Shown: positions 25,195 through 38,112, counted from the first letter of the stretch. The stretch is DNA of 64,000 nt from Tetrahymena thermophila SB210 (GCF_000189635.1 NW_002476169.1:62001-126000), one strand, 5' to 3'. Notes: generated by a model from the letters alone, not told the origin. Translations and numbers: made by a program.

Positions 25195-27344
25195 ATGGAT
25201 GAAATTATTCAAAGTATTTTAGATGAAAATGATTTAGTTGTCAAGTAAATTCCTGAAGTAAGATATTTCTATTGACATATTATATAATCAACATATAAAA
25301 TTAGGTTACTAAATGTTAAAGAATATTTTTATATTATAATTATCAGGGTCCTTTTAGTTTAATGAGAGCTATATCTAATTGCCTTTACTTCACTTCTATA
25401 AATTATAAATAGATTTAAGAGCAGTGTATTAGGTTTCTATAGCAAATGATTGATTAAAAGGTATTGACATTTACAAATGATTATTATATTAAATAATAAA
25501 ATTTTATGAAACATCAAGTTCTTTTAAAAATGAAAGCAGATTATCTAATTTGTTTTGATAAAAATGATTATTTATAATTAATAATTAGAAATTACCTGAA
25601 AAGCTGAATCAATTTAAAAATAGCATCACTTTATACAACGACTTTATCTTAGACCCAAATAAATTTGACTATCATAAGGTATAGCTTATAATTAAGCTAT
25701 GATTGATTAGTAGGAATACATTGTTAATAATAAAATATTTAATGAATAATAGGTGAATTTAGAGTTAGTGTCTCTACTTTTTTAAACTAAAATATAAGTT
25801 TATTATATAAATGAAGAAAATCAACTTCTTTCATTCATAATCAATAACAGATATAAGCGTAAAATAGAGATGATATATACTAATAATCATTACGACCCTA
25901 TATTTTCTAGGAAGTTTATTTAGCTTATTACTATTTCCTAATCAATAGTTTAGAAGGTAAAATAATTATGATTCGTTTGTTATTGTTATTTAGTTAGCAT
26001 TTATTTTATAGATTATTGATTAAAGCTTAGAAGTTAATGGTAAGGCTTAAGATAAATTTATAAATTATGAATATGAAAATTGGCTTTTAGATAGAATCAT
26101 GTAACTTAACGAAATGAATTCAATGACACAAATCAACCAATGTGATTCTAATGGTACTTAACAATATACAAGATTTAAGAGATCTCTTTCAGATAATTAC
26201 AATGTCAATTATGGTACATAATAAGATATTTATTAAGAAGAGAATTAGATTCCTAAGTAATCTGGAATAATTGAAGAGAGTGATGAGTCTTCTAACCAAA
26301 ATGATAACAATATATAAGCAGGCCATAATTAATTTTAGAAAACAAATAATGAACATTAAAAAAAAAAACAACAAGGTTATTAAGAAAATGAATATTTTGA
26401 GCAAAATAAATTTGAGTCTAATTTATATAGAGAAAAGGCAGATTCTCTAATTACTCCAAAACTAGATATCAGTTAAGTTTAAACTTTAGATAAAAGGCCC
26501 ATAATATCTCCAATTTATTTTGTAAAAAGCAATCCTCCAGGTAATCTATATAAAGTAAGACTGTCTTGCATTGTTTTAAAATAAATTGTTTTAAAATATA
26601 GGCATATCTCCAAAGCCAAACTTAAATACAAATGTTTAAAAATTTGAATGGAAAAATCAAGATGATAGCAACGAAGACTCAATTATAGAAGAAAGATCTA
26701 ATGGAAATGAAATGAGTGCACAAAGTAGTTTAAATACAAGTTCATAAGGACCTTCTTCAAAGAGAGGAAGTGGAAAATTTAATGCAGCAAACATAACCGG
26801 TAACTCTCCAACTAAGCTCAAAAGCGAAAAAGATGCTCCTCTCAGTTAGTTTGCTTAAAAAAAGCCTAAAATAGTTGAAATGGGATAAGAAAAAGTTACA
26901 GGTAGTTTGAAGTTCTTTGATGAAAAAAAAAATTTTGGTTTCTTTGTCTTAGACTCTGACGGTAGCGATATATTCGTTTATTATGACGATTTAGAACAAG
27001 CTGGAATCACCAAAAAAATGTTGAAAGAAAGTGTTGAAAAGAAAACGAAGCTATATTTCAAATTTAATTGTATGAGTTATGTAGGGAAATATTAAAACTC
27101 AAAGAAGGCTGTTGATATAGAGCTAATTGGAAGTTTTTAAACTGAAGAATCAGAAGCTGCTAAATAAGAAACGGATGATAATCTTGAAGAATAAACAAAA
27201 TAAAGTAATTTGTTGGAGGGATTAGTAAATTAGTCTTCAACCGAAAATTAATAAATTACATCTGAATAAAAGAAAAAATAATTATCTGAGAGATTTGCAG
27301 GCTTTTCTTCAATTATTGCTGCTTCTTAAAATACAAAAAGTTGA
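25195..27344 (+). CDS. OTU-like pseudoprotease fused to a cold-shock-like domain, 594 aa
   Basis: Exons: 25195-25257, 25347-25460, 25589-25678, 25711-25956, 26012-26540, 26602-27344 (1785 nt, stop TGA). Residues about 15-165 resemble an OTU deubiquitinase fold. EGPFSLMRAISN (from residue 21) takes the place of the usual DGNCLFRAI box, the middle matches the LELVSLLFQTKIQVYYIN strand region, and NNHYDPIF carries the expected catalytic His149. At the nucleophile position the sequence has Ser25, not Cys, and the DGN loop is altered, so it is probably inactive or a ubiquitin binder. A long polar Gln/Asn/Ser linker follows. Residues about 445-520 look like a cold-shock/S1-type RNA-binding fold: SLKFFDEKKNFGFF (RNP1-like) then DIFVYYDDL (RNP2-like). 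The C-terminus is acidic. Intron 25679-25710 is unusually short (32 bp; 35 bp if the next AG is used). The OTU call is family inference from motifs. Confidence 0.75.
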
Positions 27345-28179
27345 AAGCAATCAAAAATTAGAAAAAATTATTAAAATTTAAAACTATAAATTAAAATACA
27401 TCGTATTCAAAACCTTATTTGTAAATTCATTTTCCTAAAAAATTATAATTATATTTGATTTCATATTTTTATTTTCCAATAATTTGTTTTGTTTCCAAAT
27501 GTTAAATATCTTCATAATCTCCTTAAAAAAATTTAAATAAGATATTTTCAAATATTTTTATTAAACAATTTAAAAAAATAAATAAATAATTAATTAATTA
27601 ACTATGATAAAAAAGTTTTTGAGAAACAAGAAAATTATTTTTATAGTAATTAACTTAAAAATATGTTTTATTTTAAAAAACTAAATTATTTCATAAAATA
27701 AAATCGTTTAATTAAACATAAAATTCAATAAGTTTAAAAATATTTTTATGAATTAATTAGAAAAATAATTTGTCTTAAAACTTATTTTAAAAAAATCTGT
27801 GGTTAATTGTTGTCTAAAACAAGATCCAAATATTAAAAAATTTTAAACTCAAAATAAAATTTCTTACTACCTAAAACATTAATTATCATTTCAATTAACA
27901 TTCATCCTAAAATTTTTATGATCTTTTAAATCAAATGATCTTATTTTTGCTTATCACAACAGATTTTTATTTTTACAAACTTTATTTAACTTATTAAATG
28001 TTTTCAAGTTATCTTAAAAATGCATTTTTTAATGATTCTCTAAGCAAAATAACCTACATAGATTTGCTAAAATCAAGAAGGATTTTTGATGAAGAATAAA
28101 TTTTTTTAAGATTTATATTTTGTTTACATAAGTATATATTTTTTAATATACAATAACTACTTACTCAAATGAATTGAAT
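27345..28179. other. convergent intergenic stretch
   Basis: This holds the 3' flanks of the plus-strand OTU-like gene and the minus-strand prenyltransferase gene. It is AT-rich, with no coding frame or RNA gene seen. Confidence 0.6.
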
Positions 28180-29561
28180 TCATGCTTAAATATTGAAGTC
28201 TTTTTAAATATTTTCCCTAAACCAATTCCAATAATTATATCTTATTCTATCTACTTCTGAAGCTTGGAGTTAGCAAATCTAAATTAAATAACAAAAAATA
28301 ATTGAAAGAGTTAATCTATCTATAAAAATGAATTTATACATCTAAAGCTTCTTTTAAATCTTGTTGAGAAGGGTTTTCACTTGTAAGAATGATTTAAATT
28401 CTTAAATAAAGTAAATATCTATTCAAGTTAGATTTTTTTAGAAGTTCAGTTTAGAATTCTTGCACTTCAGGAAATTCACTGAACTTAAAAATCCATTTTT
28501 AGTTAAAGATATTTAATTCACCAGGTTATTAATTTTCATTTTACAGTGACTTAAATTCAAATGTCTTAAACCATCCCATTAAATAGTTCCAAGATGCTTC
28601 GTTTTCAGGTGCTTGATTAATTGATTCAAATATAAATTGTAGCTCCTTTTTAAAATCACTTTTTTCTTTTAAAATTCTCTAACTCAATAAAAAGTGACGG
28701 TAATTCCATGCTGAATTGTTTCTGATATCCTCCTCAAAATAATATTATATTCTTTCCCATTCATCTTCAAAAAGATCGAATTTTTAGCATAGCCATATTC
28801 TAAAAATATTATTTATATTTATATTAAATAAAAGCTTCTTTTTTATAAGCAATTTTTATGGAAAAACTAAATAATCATTTACTAAATGTTTTTAAATTAA
28901 CTTTATCATAAAATTTATTAAAAAACTTACCTATAACCCCAGCCATGATAATTCTTATTGTCTTCAGAAAAAACGCTTTCTTCAAGAAAATCAATCTCTC
29001 CATCACATTTATTAAGAACTTCAATAACATATCTACGATGTTCCCTAAATTAAAATAAATTTACAGATAAAATTATCCAATTTTAAAAGTGATTGTTTGT
29101 TTACCATGATTAATATGTTTTTGGATTTCCCTCTATAACTTCAGTAATAAACTTTAGTTCATCTTCATAGCTTAGCTTTAATTACTCTAAGCATTTTCTT
29201 CTTATGTGGTAGGCATTATAGTTAGAAGTTAGTTATTATAACACAAAGCCACTTAACTCAAAGCTTCTCATACTTATTTCATCGCTTTTAATGATAGCTC
29301 TAAAGTAATCCATAAGCTCAACATCTTTAGATTTATTTTATAATTAAAAATATATTATCTAAGCAACTACAATTCAAAATTACACTCTGGCTTATATTTC
29401 AAATTTAGGATAGTTGGTTACCCATCATATTGAGGAACTCTTTCAACATCATCCCAGTTAAACTTTGATTTACTTTTGAATGAAAGCTTAGTTTCCTTTA
29501 GTTATTAGATTTTAAATATATTTTTTAAATTATTTGCTTTTGAAATTTATTTATTTACCAT
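28180..29561 (-). CDS. FNTA: protein farnesyltransferase/geranylgeranyltransferase type I alpha subunit, 335 aa
   Basis: Exons: 29559-29561, 29384-29495, 29105-29324, 28931-29044, 28340-28799, 28180-28278 (1008 nt, stop TGA). The protein follows the alpha-subunit plan of repeated helical pairs with PFT motifs: WDDVERVPQYDG near the start, YVELMDYFRAIIKSDE, NYNAYHIRRKCL, NPKTYQSWEHRRYVIE, NKNYHGWGYR, NNSAWNYRHFLL, and NEASWNYLMGW. These match the order seen in animal and yeast enzymes and the usual 330-380 aa length. The alpha subunit pairs with a farnesyl- or geranylgeranyl-specific beta subunit to prenylate CaaX proteins such as Ras and Rho in the cytosol. The first exon may be just the ATG followed by a 63-bp intron. 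That stretch is also open in frame, so an N-terminal extension of 21 residues is the alternative. Several splices fall inside conserved motifs, which supports the model. Confidence 0.93.
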
Positions 29562-30930
29562 TTTAAGTTTGCAACTCGATTTTTCAGAATAGATCTATTT
29601 ATTTTAAAAAGGAATTTCTTATATCCTAAATGTTAATAATTTTTTGATTGATGCTAAATATAAATAATAATCATAAATAAATAAATAAATACCAACAAAA
29701 TATTTTGGTTGTAATAAAATTTATAATTTAATGTCAAGATATTTATTATGTAATATAAAAATAAAAATCTAAAACCTAAATATTTTAAAATAGTATAAAA
29801 GATTATTTTATATAAAATTATAATCAGTTTAAATCATACAATATTTAAATATTTAGAATATATATTAATATTTTAATAATGACATAAATTAATTGCAAAA
29901 ACAATTTATAAGTAAGTAGTATTCCAAATTCATAAAAAATTTTATGATAAAATAATTTCTCAACTAAAAAAATATATTGATAGTGTTATACCAACCTGAT
30001 TGAAATGCTTTAAATTGGTATTCTATGTTAATTTTATATTCAATGAGTTAAATAATAGAATATGCTTTCTTTTTAACTTTAAAATAATAAACAGCTTTTA
30101 TGAATAGAGTGAGCATTATTTTTTCAAATTTCGATAAAAATTAATTACTTAATTAAACTAAATTTATTATTTACCTTAAAATTCTAATTTATAAAATCTA
30201 TATTTCTATTTCTTATACGGGTTTATTTTAACAAAAATTTAAAATTTATATAAATTATTATTTGTTTAAATTCTTTCTTTATATTTGAAGAAAAGCGGTA
30301 TTTTTTTAATTTAGTTCATAAATTAAGTTATGGAAATGATAAATACTAAAATATGCTAAACTTTATGCAAAAAATTTAAGTTAATCACATGAGATAGTTT
30401 AAAGTAATTAATTAAGTTAAAAACTTTTTTACTGGGATTAAAAAATTGAAATTTATTTTAAATAGAAATGATATCTCGATTTTCATAGCTTTCACAAAAT
30501 TGACTATTAATAGGATGGATGTTAAAAAAAAGAAAATAAAATTTGTGAGTTGAAACAATTTATATTAAATTGTTATGTAAATTATTATGAGGTAAATTTA
30601 TTTTGCTTATTTAACATATTTTTTAACTAATTTATATTTAAAATTTACCAAATGCTTTTTTAACAAAAATTATGCTTGATTGTTTGGAATTTAGAATAAG
30701 CATATAATAAGTAAAATAAGAATAAACAAACAAGATCTTATTTCTAACTTAATTGTTAAAAATAAACATTATATATAGCAGAAATCTCTCAGAGTTACTT
30801 TCTGAGAAAATAGTTTGAATCATAAAACAATTAAATAGACTGCGTATAGACAAACTCCTTAAGTTATTATTAAATATAAAATTCGATAGAATCGCTTTTT
30901 ATAAAAGACATATTAGCTAATCTTTAAGAA
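29562..30930. other. divergent promoter region
   Basis: This is the shared upstream DNA of the prenyltransferase alpha gene (minus) and the hybrid histidine kinase gene (plus). It is AT-rich with ATAA/AATA runs near 29660-29690. No gene or RNA was seen. Confidence 0.6.
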
Positions 30931-33900
30931 ATGCAATAGATTAAATCATAAATAAAGCAAGTGGAATCAGCTAGGGAATTTGTATATTGTGCAAATTTAT
31001 AAAATATACTTACTTTGCATAATTAAGGAGTTAATAAAAACATATACTAAGGTGTTATTGTTCTTTTTGTAGTGCTCATTTTTGATTTGCTCAATCTTTC
31101 TATAAATTATAGCAGCTTTGGAAAGTCATTGCTTCTCATTTTAATCTTTAAATTAAGTCTACTTGTTGCATTTTTAATGGCGTGGAATAGTAAATCGTAC
31201 TAAAAACTTAATCTTAATACAAAGAAAGTGATTCTGTTTATATATTCGATAATATTGATGGTTATTTTCGCTGAAGAAATAATTTTAAAGGAGAATAGTT
31301 AAAACTAAAAAAACATAATCATTATTGGTTTAATACAGATCTTCATTATTATAATTATATTTTGGCAATTATACTAAGATAACAATCTGGTAATCGTAAT
31401 TATTTGTTTGACAGCTGCATATTTTTTAGCAAGGTTATTTTATTACGACACTCAAAATCCGGTAGAAATAGTTTTTGGCATTTTACAATTTTTGTCATTA
31501 GTAGCATATATAAGCTTTAGAATGCATAATTAAATATTACTAAATTAAATTAAAGCAGAAGGATGTAATTACATTAGCACTTAGAGATTTTTATAAAATA
31601 ATATGGATGTAAATTAATCACAGATATAAAGGAGTAAAATAAAAAATGAGTAAAATTGTGACATATTTAATGATACTCTAAATATACATCCAAGCTAGAT
31701 AAACCTTAAATAGTAAAAATAATACAGCAATAATTAATCACATATTTAAAACTAACTAGATTAGTCTGGAATGAATTCACATTAAAAAGATAAGGGTTTT
31801 TCATTTTCGTTTGATCTATAAGGAAGAGAACCACAAACTCCACTTTAGTAATAGTTAGTATAAGAAAATTAAGCTAACAGCTAAATACATAAATACTAAT
31901 TAAATGGGAGTTATTAATACGAAAAAGAGAGTGAATTAGCTCTTAAAAGTACTAGTAATAACAGTTAAAAATAAAATATAAGACCAACTATTCGAGACTA
32001 GTCCAATAGTGTTTAAAAAGCTAATTCTGAATCATAATAAAAGCTAAATGGATATGGAGAATTTAGCATAAATAATTTTTAAAGCAATGAGTAAATTTAG
32101 CAGGGATAGAAACAATAATTTAAATCTTAAATTGCCTGTTAAGCGTCAATTTAAGCTTCACCTGTTTTTAACATGTCATAAGGTGGTTAAAATCAATATG
32201 GGTCTTAGCAGTAATTAGAATCCTCAAAAAATATAAGTCTTGCACACTTAGAAACTGTCTATACCAAAAAGAATCATACTGGAAAATCTATGAATTCTGA
32301 AACAGTTAATTTGGTTAATTTTTACAATATGTTTTTCAACATACTGCCTTAGGGAATAGCAATCATTCCTCTTTCAAATTTTCCTGAGAGTTTGGAAGTA
32401 ATTTTTATTGAATTAATAAAATATTAAACTAAGAAGATAAATTTAAGAAAAATATAGATTTAAGTTTTCATTTTTTATAGAATTTATTTCTTTTTAAAAA
32501 TTTAGGGATGCCAAATAAATTAAACTCTTAGCTCCTTATTAGAATGCGACAATAAAGAAGTATGTATATAAATGCTTACAGAGCTAAAGAACTCGAAGCT
32601 AGAGGAGCAGTTAGCATAGATAAATAGCAATGTAAATGTACCTAATTTGGGTAGCAGTGGTTCCTATATGCATTAAGAATTTGCAGCATTCAAAAGTGAT
32701 TCAATAGTCAGTTCAACAAGCATAAACAACCAACAGCAGTAAGAACCTTTAAAAACAAAAAAAACAAATTAATTATTATCAACTCACAGCCTGAAGGAAG
32801 ATGCCCATAACATATTATTAGATAATATAAATTTAGAAGAAGCAAGTGAAAATTATATAAATGAAAAAACCAGGCGTATCACATTTGTGATAGATTATAA
32901 TGGCTTAAAAAGAAATAAAAACATTTCAAGTCATAGCGAAATTGTTTAGAATTAAAGGAAATTTTCATTAAATGAGTCAAGGAGTAATAGATTCTACTCT
33001 AATGTTAATCAAGAAGATTCTAAAGGCAATTAGAATGGAGATAATTAAAGTGTTAAAGGACTACCTCTTTTAAAACCTAGCAACTACTAAGTTTAAGTGG
33101 TAAGTTATAAAAATCAAAATGTTTAAATTTACTTACTAACATTTCTTTTAACTATCAAATAAGAATTCCTCAACTAAAATGTCTGTAAAGCTCGAGATAG
33201 AACATATTAAAGTAATTTATTTGGCTAAATAATCAATTTATTTAATCTTTATTTTTGTTAATATTTAGAAATAAATTCAAAATTTAAAGTTCTTTGATAG
33301 CTATGAAATGATTGGAGTGCATGTGAGAATGGTTTCAAAATGTTAATTAAATAGCTAAAAAACTAAATATTTCGAAATAATATTTATACCATGCATTGTT
33401 AAATCTGAAATTACAGTTGTACTTGTTGTCAAAGATATCACCCACTTTAATGAAATTGAAGTTTTAAAGGTAATTAATATAATTCAATAAATATTATTTA
33501 TTGCTAGCTTAATAATAATTCTATGTAAATAGATGGTAAATGAAAATAAAAGCTAAATGTTATCTTAAGTGGCTCATGAAATAAGAACACCTTTAAATTG
33601 TGTGATAAGTATGATAGAAATAACCAAAGATTTAGCAGAGTAGTCTGTGTGTGAAAATTTTTTAGCACCTGCATTAACAAGTGCTCGTTTACTGAATAAT
33701 TTAATATAAGATTTATTAGACATGGCATAAGTAAAAGCCGGCTGCTTTTAACTTAAATCTACAAAATTTAACATTAGAAATTTGTTAGAGGAGGTTAAGT
33801 AATTGATGAAAGTGTAAGTGCAAAGCTCTAATATATAAATGGAAATTTCAATTAGCGATTAAGTGCCAACGTTTATATACTCTGATCCTTTTCGAATAAG

Positions 33901-35844
33901 ATAAATACTAATAAATCTTATAGGCAACGCTCTTAAATTTACTTAGAAAGGATTTATTACAGTCGTAGCTGAAAGGTACACATATTAAAATATTGACACC
34001 ATAGTTAGAATATCAGTAAAAGATACAGGTATTGGTATTAAGCCAAAGTAAAAGTAAAAATTATTTCAAGCTTTTGGAAAGTTAGACGATGATAACTAAG
34101 AATACCTTAATCCTAAGGGAGTTGGTTTAGGACTTATGATTTCAAATGAATTAGCTAAAAAATTGAGCAATCCTATATTTACGTAAGAAAAAATTCTAAT
34201 AATTAAATTAATTTCAAATAAAAAACTGAATAAATGCTCTCATAAAATTAAAATTTCATTGAAAAAGAAAAAAATTTTAAATTAAATACAATTTTTTTTG
34301 ATATTTAACAAAATAAATAAAAACTTTAAATGAAATTAAAAAAAGATATGCTTAAACCAATTTTATTTCAATCAATCTGTATAAACTTTTGAATGTAATT
34401 ACCAAAATATTATTAATAAATTTTTATTATACTTAGAAACTAGGGATTAGAGGTAGAATCTGTTTATGGATAAGGATCATAATTTTCTTTTTTTATTATT
34501 GATAATGTCTAGCTTCAAGCTTCGGTACTATAAGTCTCTTAAAAATAGATATAAATATATGATGCAAAAACAGAAAGAACTATTGGTATCAAAAAAAAGG
34601 TAGATTAAAGTTCTTTACATAGAATAGATGAAGAGGACAGAGAAGTAAAGAGTCAGAATGAAATTTTCCTTGAAAATAGTGGAATACATTTGTCAAAACA
34701 AAATAATCCATCAATCTAAAATTATTAAATGTCTAATACTTTATAAGCAATTTCAAACAATTCTAATTAATGGAACTAGAGCACAAGTATTATATATGCC
34801 TAAAACCATGATTAAAACTAGAAATAGCTAAATAGCAGCTTAAATAATTAACTAACACATGACATAAATCATTAGTAAAACAACATGAAAAAAGGTTCAT
34901 CTCTCAACCCTGCATAAGAACCAAATAAAGTAGTTCATTCACATAACAGTTTTGATCACAATATAGAAGATGAAGAGAGTAGAATAAACCCGATAAATAG
35001 CTAGTAATATAATAAACAAGATGAATCAAATTTAGCTCCTCATTTTAATGATAATAAATTAATAAACAAGTCTTTTACACCATAACCTCATAATTCAAAT
35101 ATGAGCACTAATGACTACAATTACGATGCTGTTGATTATGATTCTCAATATTAAAAATAGTAAAACAATTCCTAATTTTCAAATAAATTACAAAACTAGG
35201 TATCACAATAAAAAATAAATATATAATCATTAATCCCACATAGTGGTCCTTCATTGTAATCTCCAAATATTAACTCTGTTTAAACAAAGAGAATGAGTAT
35301 CCATAAACAATTTTTTATCAAGTAATATGAGGAACTTGAAAATCAGTTTGGTTCTGTTGTTAATCCTCTTGAAACTAAGGAGTTTGGTTCTGTTATATCT
35401 TCTTAGCTAGAAGAATAGCAAGCAACAAACAGTAAAACTGAAAAAATAGTTTGTTAATGCAAAAAAATACTTATAGTTGATGATAATACATTTAATGTCT
35501 ATGCTCTTTAGTAATTAATTAAAACATTAAAGTAGGTAGAATGTGATACTTCATTGAGTGGAGAATTAGCAATTGAACTCATTAAATAAAAATTAACAAA
35601 AAACTGTTGTCAGTCTTATAAAATAATATTCATGGATATTGACATGCCTTAACAAAGTGGTTTAGAAACTACGAGAATAATAAGATAAAATTTTTTGAGC
35701 TCAAAAGAAACTATGATAATTGGGTGCTCAGGCTATTCAAATTCTTAAGAATATCAAAATTGTATAGAAGCTGGAATGAATGATTATCTGTCAAAACCTA
35801 TTGATAAAAATCTTCTTAAAGATATGTTAGAAAATTTTTTGTGA
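30931..35844 (+). CDS. hybrid sensor histidine kinase, 6 TM, PAS, HisKA, HATPase, receiver; 1455 aa
   Basis: Exons: 30931-32397, 32506-33099, 33164-33211, 33269-33469, 33533-34182, 34437-35844 (4368 nt, stop TGA). Residues about 45-200 hold six hydrophobic helices, for example GVIVLFVVLIFDLLNL. A long polar region follows, then a PAS-like segment split by introns (about 455-530 and 690-770). The HisKA box SQVAHEIRTPLN has the phospho-acceptor His785. The HATPase shows the N box NLIGNALKFT, G1 box DTGIGI, F box LFQAFGKLD and G2 box GVGLGLMIS. A low-complexity linker of about 300 residues leads to the receiver domain: KILIVDDNTFNV, phospho-acceptor Asp1387 in IIFMDIDMP, and the Lys of SKPID. 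It should autophosphorylate on His and pass phosphate to its own Asp, acting at a membrane. Ligand and output are unknown. The intron at 33470-33532 is 63 bp, so its retention would keep the frame. Confidence 0.95.
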
Positions 35845-36862
35845 TTTTTGACATAAAAGTAAAAAAAATAGCTTCCTAAAATGATTTTCATGCTTATATT
35901 GATAATAAATAACTTAAAATTTAATTATCTTTGATTAATTAATTAATGATAAATCACAATTATTCTTAGAAATAGCTTACTGAGAAGAGAATCGTTAAAA
36001 ACTTTTAATCATAAATTTTATACATTATTTTAAAAATAAATTAAAATTTCAAATTTAATCAATTTTATCATTTCAATCAATTAAAAATGTACATACATAT
36101 ACATACATGTAACTATATATATTACTTTCTATAGTAAGCTAAATTAGTTTTATATAATTCAACTTATTCATTTCAATATCTTTTTTTTAAAATTTTTTAA
36201 GAGTATTTAGAAATCTATTAACTAAAAATATTTTTAAATTAAGTATTTCTTAAGATAATATTTAAGAGAATTAAAAGGTATAATTTAAAATAAAATTGTT
36301 ATATTATTTATTTAAATATTTTGAAATAAAGAATATCTATCTATTACATCATTTATTAATAAAAATAAAACTGATTATTTCTACTATTTATTAACATTTT
36401 GAAATAAAGAATATCTATCTATTACATCATTTATTAATAAAAATAAAATTGATTATTTATTTACATATTTTTAAATGGAGATTATCTATTACATCATTTA
36501 TTAATAAAAATAAAATTGATTATTTCTGCTATTTATTTACAGACTTTTAAATGAAGAATATCTATCTATTACATCATTTATTAATAAAAATAAAACTGAC
36601 CATTTCTACTATTTATTTAAAGATTTTAAAATAAATAATATTTATCTATTACACCATTTATTAATAAAATAAAACTTATTATTTCTACTGTTTATTTAAA
36701 GATTTTGAAATAAAGAAGATCTATCACATCATTAATTAATAAAAATTTTTTTGGAGATATATCCTAATCTTTCAAAAGCTTACATAACTTAATTAATTAA
36801 TTAATTTATCAATCTAAAAGCAATATAAAAATTTAACAAAAGTAGAAATTAAATAAGAAACC
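35845..36862. other. intergenic stretch holding a tandem repeat
   Basis: This lies between the histidine kinase gene and the small 4-TM gene, both on the plus strand. Its middle is filled by the minisatellite at 36320-36750. The rest is simple AT-rich DNA, including ATTA runs near 36790. Confidence 0.7.
36320..36750. repeat. about six tandem copies of a ~78-bp AT-rich unit
   Basis: Each unit carries GAATATCTATCTATTACATC, then ATTTATTAATAAAAATAAAA, then a variable TGATTATTTCTACTATTTATT part. Unit starts at about 36331, 36409, 36478, 36556, 36635 and 36715 give spacings of 78, 69, 78, 79 and 80 bp. The first copies are nearly identical and the last ones are diverged, with the shorter unit lacking part of the spacer. 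It is noncoding, with no open frame through it. Confidence 0.9.
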
Positions 36863-37330
36863 ATGATTATTGTGTATTTAGCTGATAGAGACTTAAATTT
36901 AATACTTTCAAAACAAGAATTAGTAAAAAAAACAATAATTTATTTTTTAGAAATTGCTATTTTTATAATATTTGGATTACTTTTTATCGAATTTGAAAAA
37001 GAGCCTGAGAGATATGATTATTGTTCTTAGAGAGAATTTAGATTATGGAGCAAAGCTACAGGTATTGTTTGCTTGATATATATAGGTATGTGCTTTTTAA
37101 GAATTATTATGCTAAATTATACTAAACAAGAATAAAGATATGTTAGATGGATTGTTTTTGCATCATTTTTAGTAAGAGTTATTCTTTCAGTTGGAATGTT
37201 AAAAAATCATGATTCTGATTGCGGTTAATTGAATATACTAAGCTTAGTATTTTCAATAATTCATGTTGTAATATTTACACTTGTCTTTGGCTTTTTAGTA
37301 ATCATACTTATATAATTCTTTAATAATTGA
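36863..37330 (+). CDS. small four-helix membrane protein, 155 aa
   Basis: A single exon runs from the ATG at 36863 to TGA, with in-frame TAG and TAA read as Gln. Four hydrophobic stretches are visible: about residues 23-42 (IIYFLEIAIFIIFGLLF), 66-88 (TGIVCLIYIGMCFLRIIM), 98-112 (RWIVFASFLVRVILSVGM) and 126-152 (LSLVFSIIHVVIFTLVFGF). Short charged loops lie between, including KEPERYDYC. I know no family for it. Such small multi-span proteins are common in ciliates. It lies downstream of, and in the same direction as, the histidine kinase gene, with the minisatellite between; nothing shows that they work together. Confidence 0.7.
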
Positions 37331-37867
37331 TTAGATTAGCTTGGAATAAAAGAAATAGTATTTACTAATATAAACCAATACTCTATTATATAGTTTTAGA
37401 GGATATTAATAAATTTACAAATATACTTATAGAAAGATTAAAAGCTTCTTAAAAATTAGAATTTAAATCTTTTGTTTATTTTTATTAAAAAAAATTCAAT
37501 ATGTGATATAAAAAGCATTATTTGTAAAAATTAATTATTTTATATTGATATTTTTTAATAACCTGCTTATCCATATGTCTTAAAATTTGATTAATTAATG
37601 TTTTATTTAAAACTTCATTATTATTCTTACATTAAATTTAAGTTTTTTTAGAATAATGCTTTTTATTTGAAAAAATCTAAAAATATTTCTCAAATAAAAA
37701 AGTATTTTATTTATTTTCATTTTAATAGCTAATTAAGTTATCAAATTCTTTTCATTAAAATGTTCAAGAATTTATTTAATATTTTAAAGCTTTGCTTTTC
37801 AACCTTTGTACAAAAATAAATTTTTTTGCCGTTTACAAATAAAATCTAACTTTTAATTTATTATTTT
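37331..37867. other. AT-rich stretch upstream of the 5S array
   Basis: No gene was seen. The last 20 bases before the first 5S gene (AATTTATTATTTTGTT type) recur before each copy and belong to the repeated unit. Confidence 0.6.
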
Positions 37868-37986
37868 GTTGTCGGCCATACTAAGGTGAAAACACCGGAT
37901 CCCATTCGAACTCCGAAGTTAAGCGCCTTAAGGCTGGGTTAGTACTAAGGTGGGGGACCGCTTGGGAAGTCCCAGTGTCGACAACC
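37868..37986 (+). rRNA. 5S rRNA, copy 1
   Basis: The 119-nt gene starts GTTGTCGGCCATACTAAGG and ends TGTCGACAACC, so 5' GTTGTCG pairs with 3' CGACAAC as helix I. The internal segment AAGTTAAGCGCC matches the conserved 5S loop and A-box region. An oligo-T run follows as Pol III terminator. The first of five direct copies. Confidence 0.97.
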
Positions 37987-38112
37987 TTTTTTTATATTAA
38001 GGCACTTATTTTTATTTTATAGTAGTTTTGTTAGATAGCAAATTCTATTATTATTTTTATTTTATATTATCAATTAAATTAATTATAAATAGACATTTAA
38101 TTTATTAATTTT

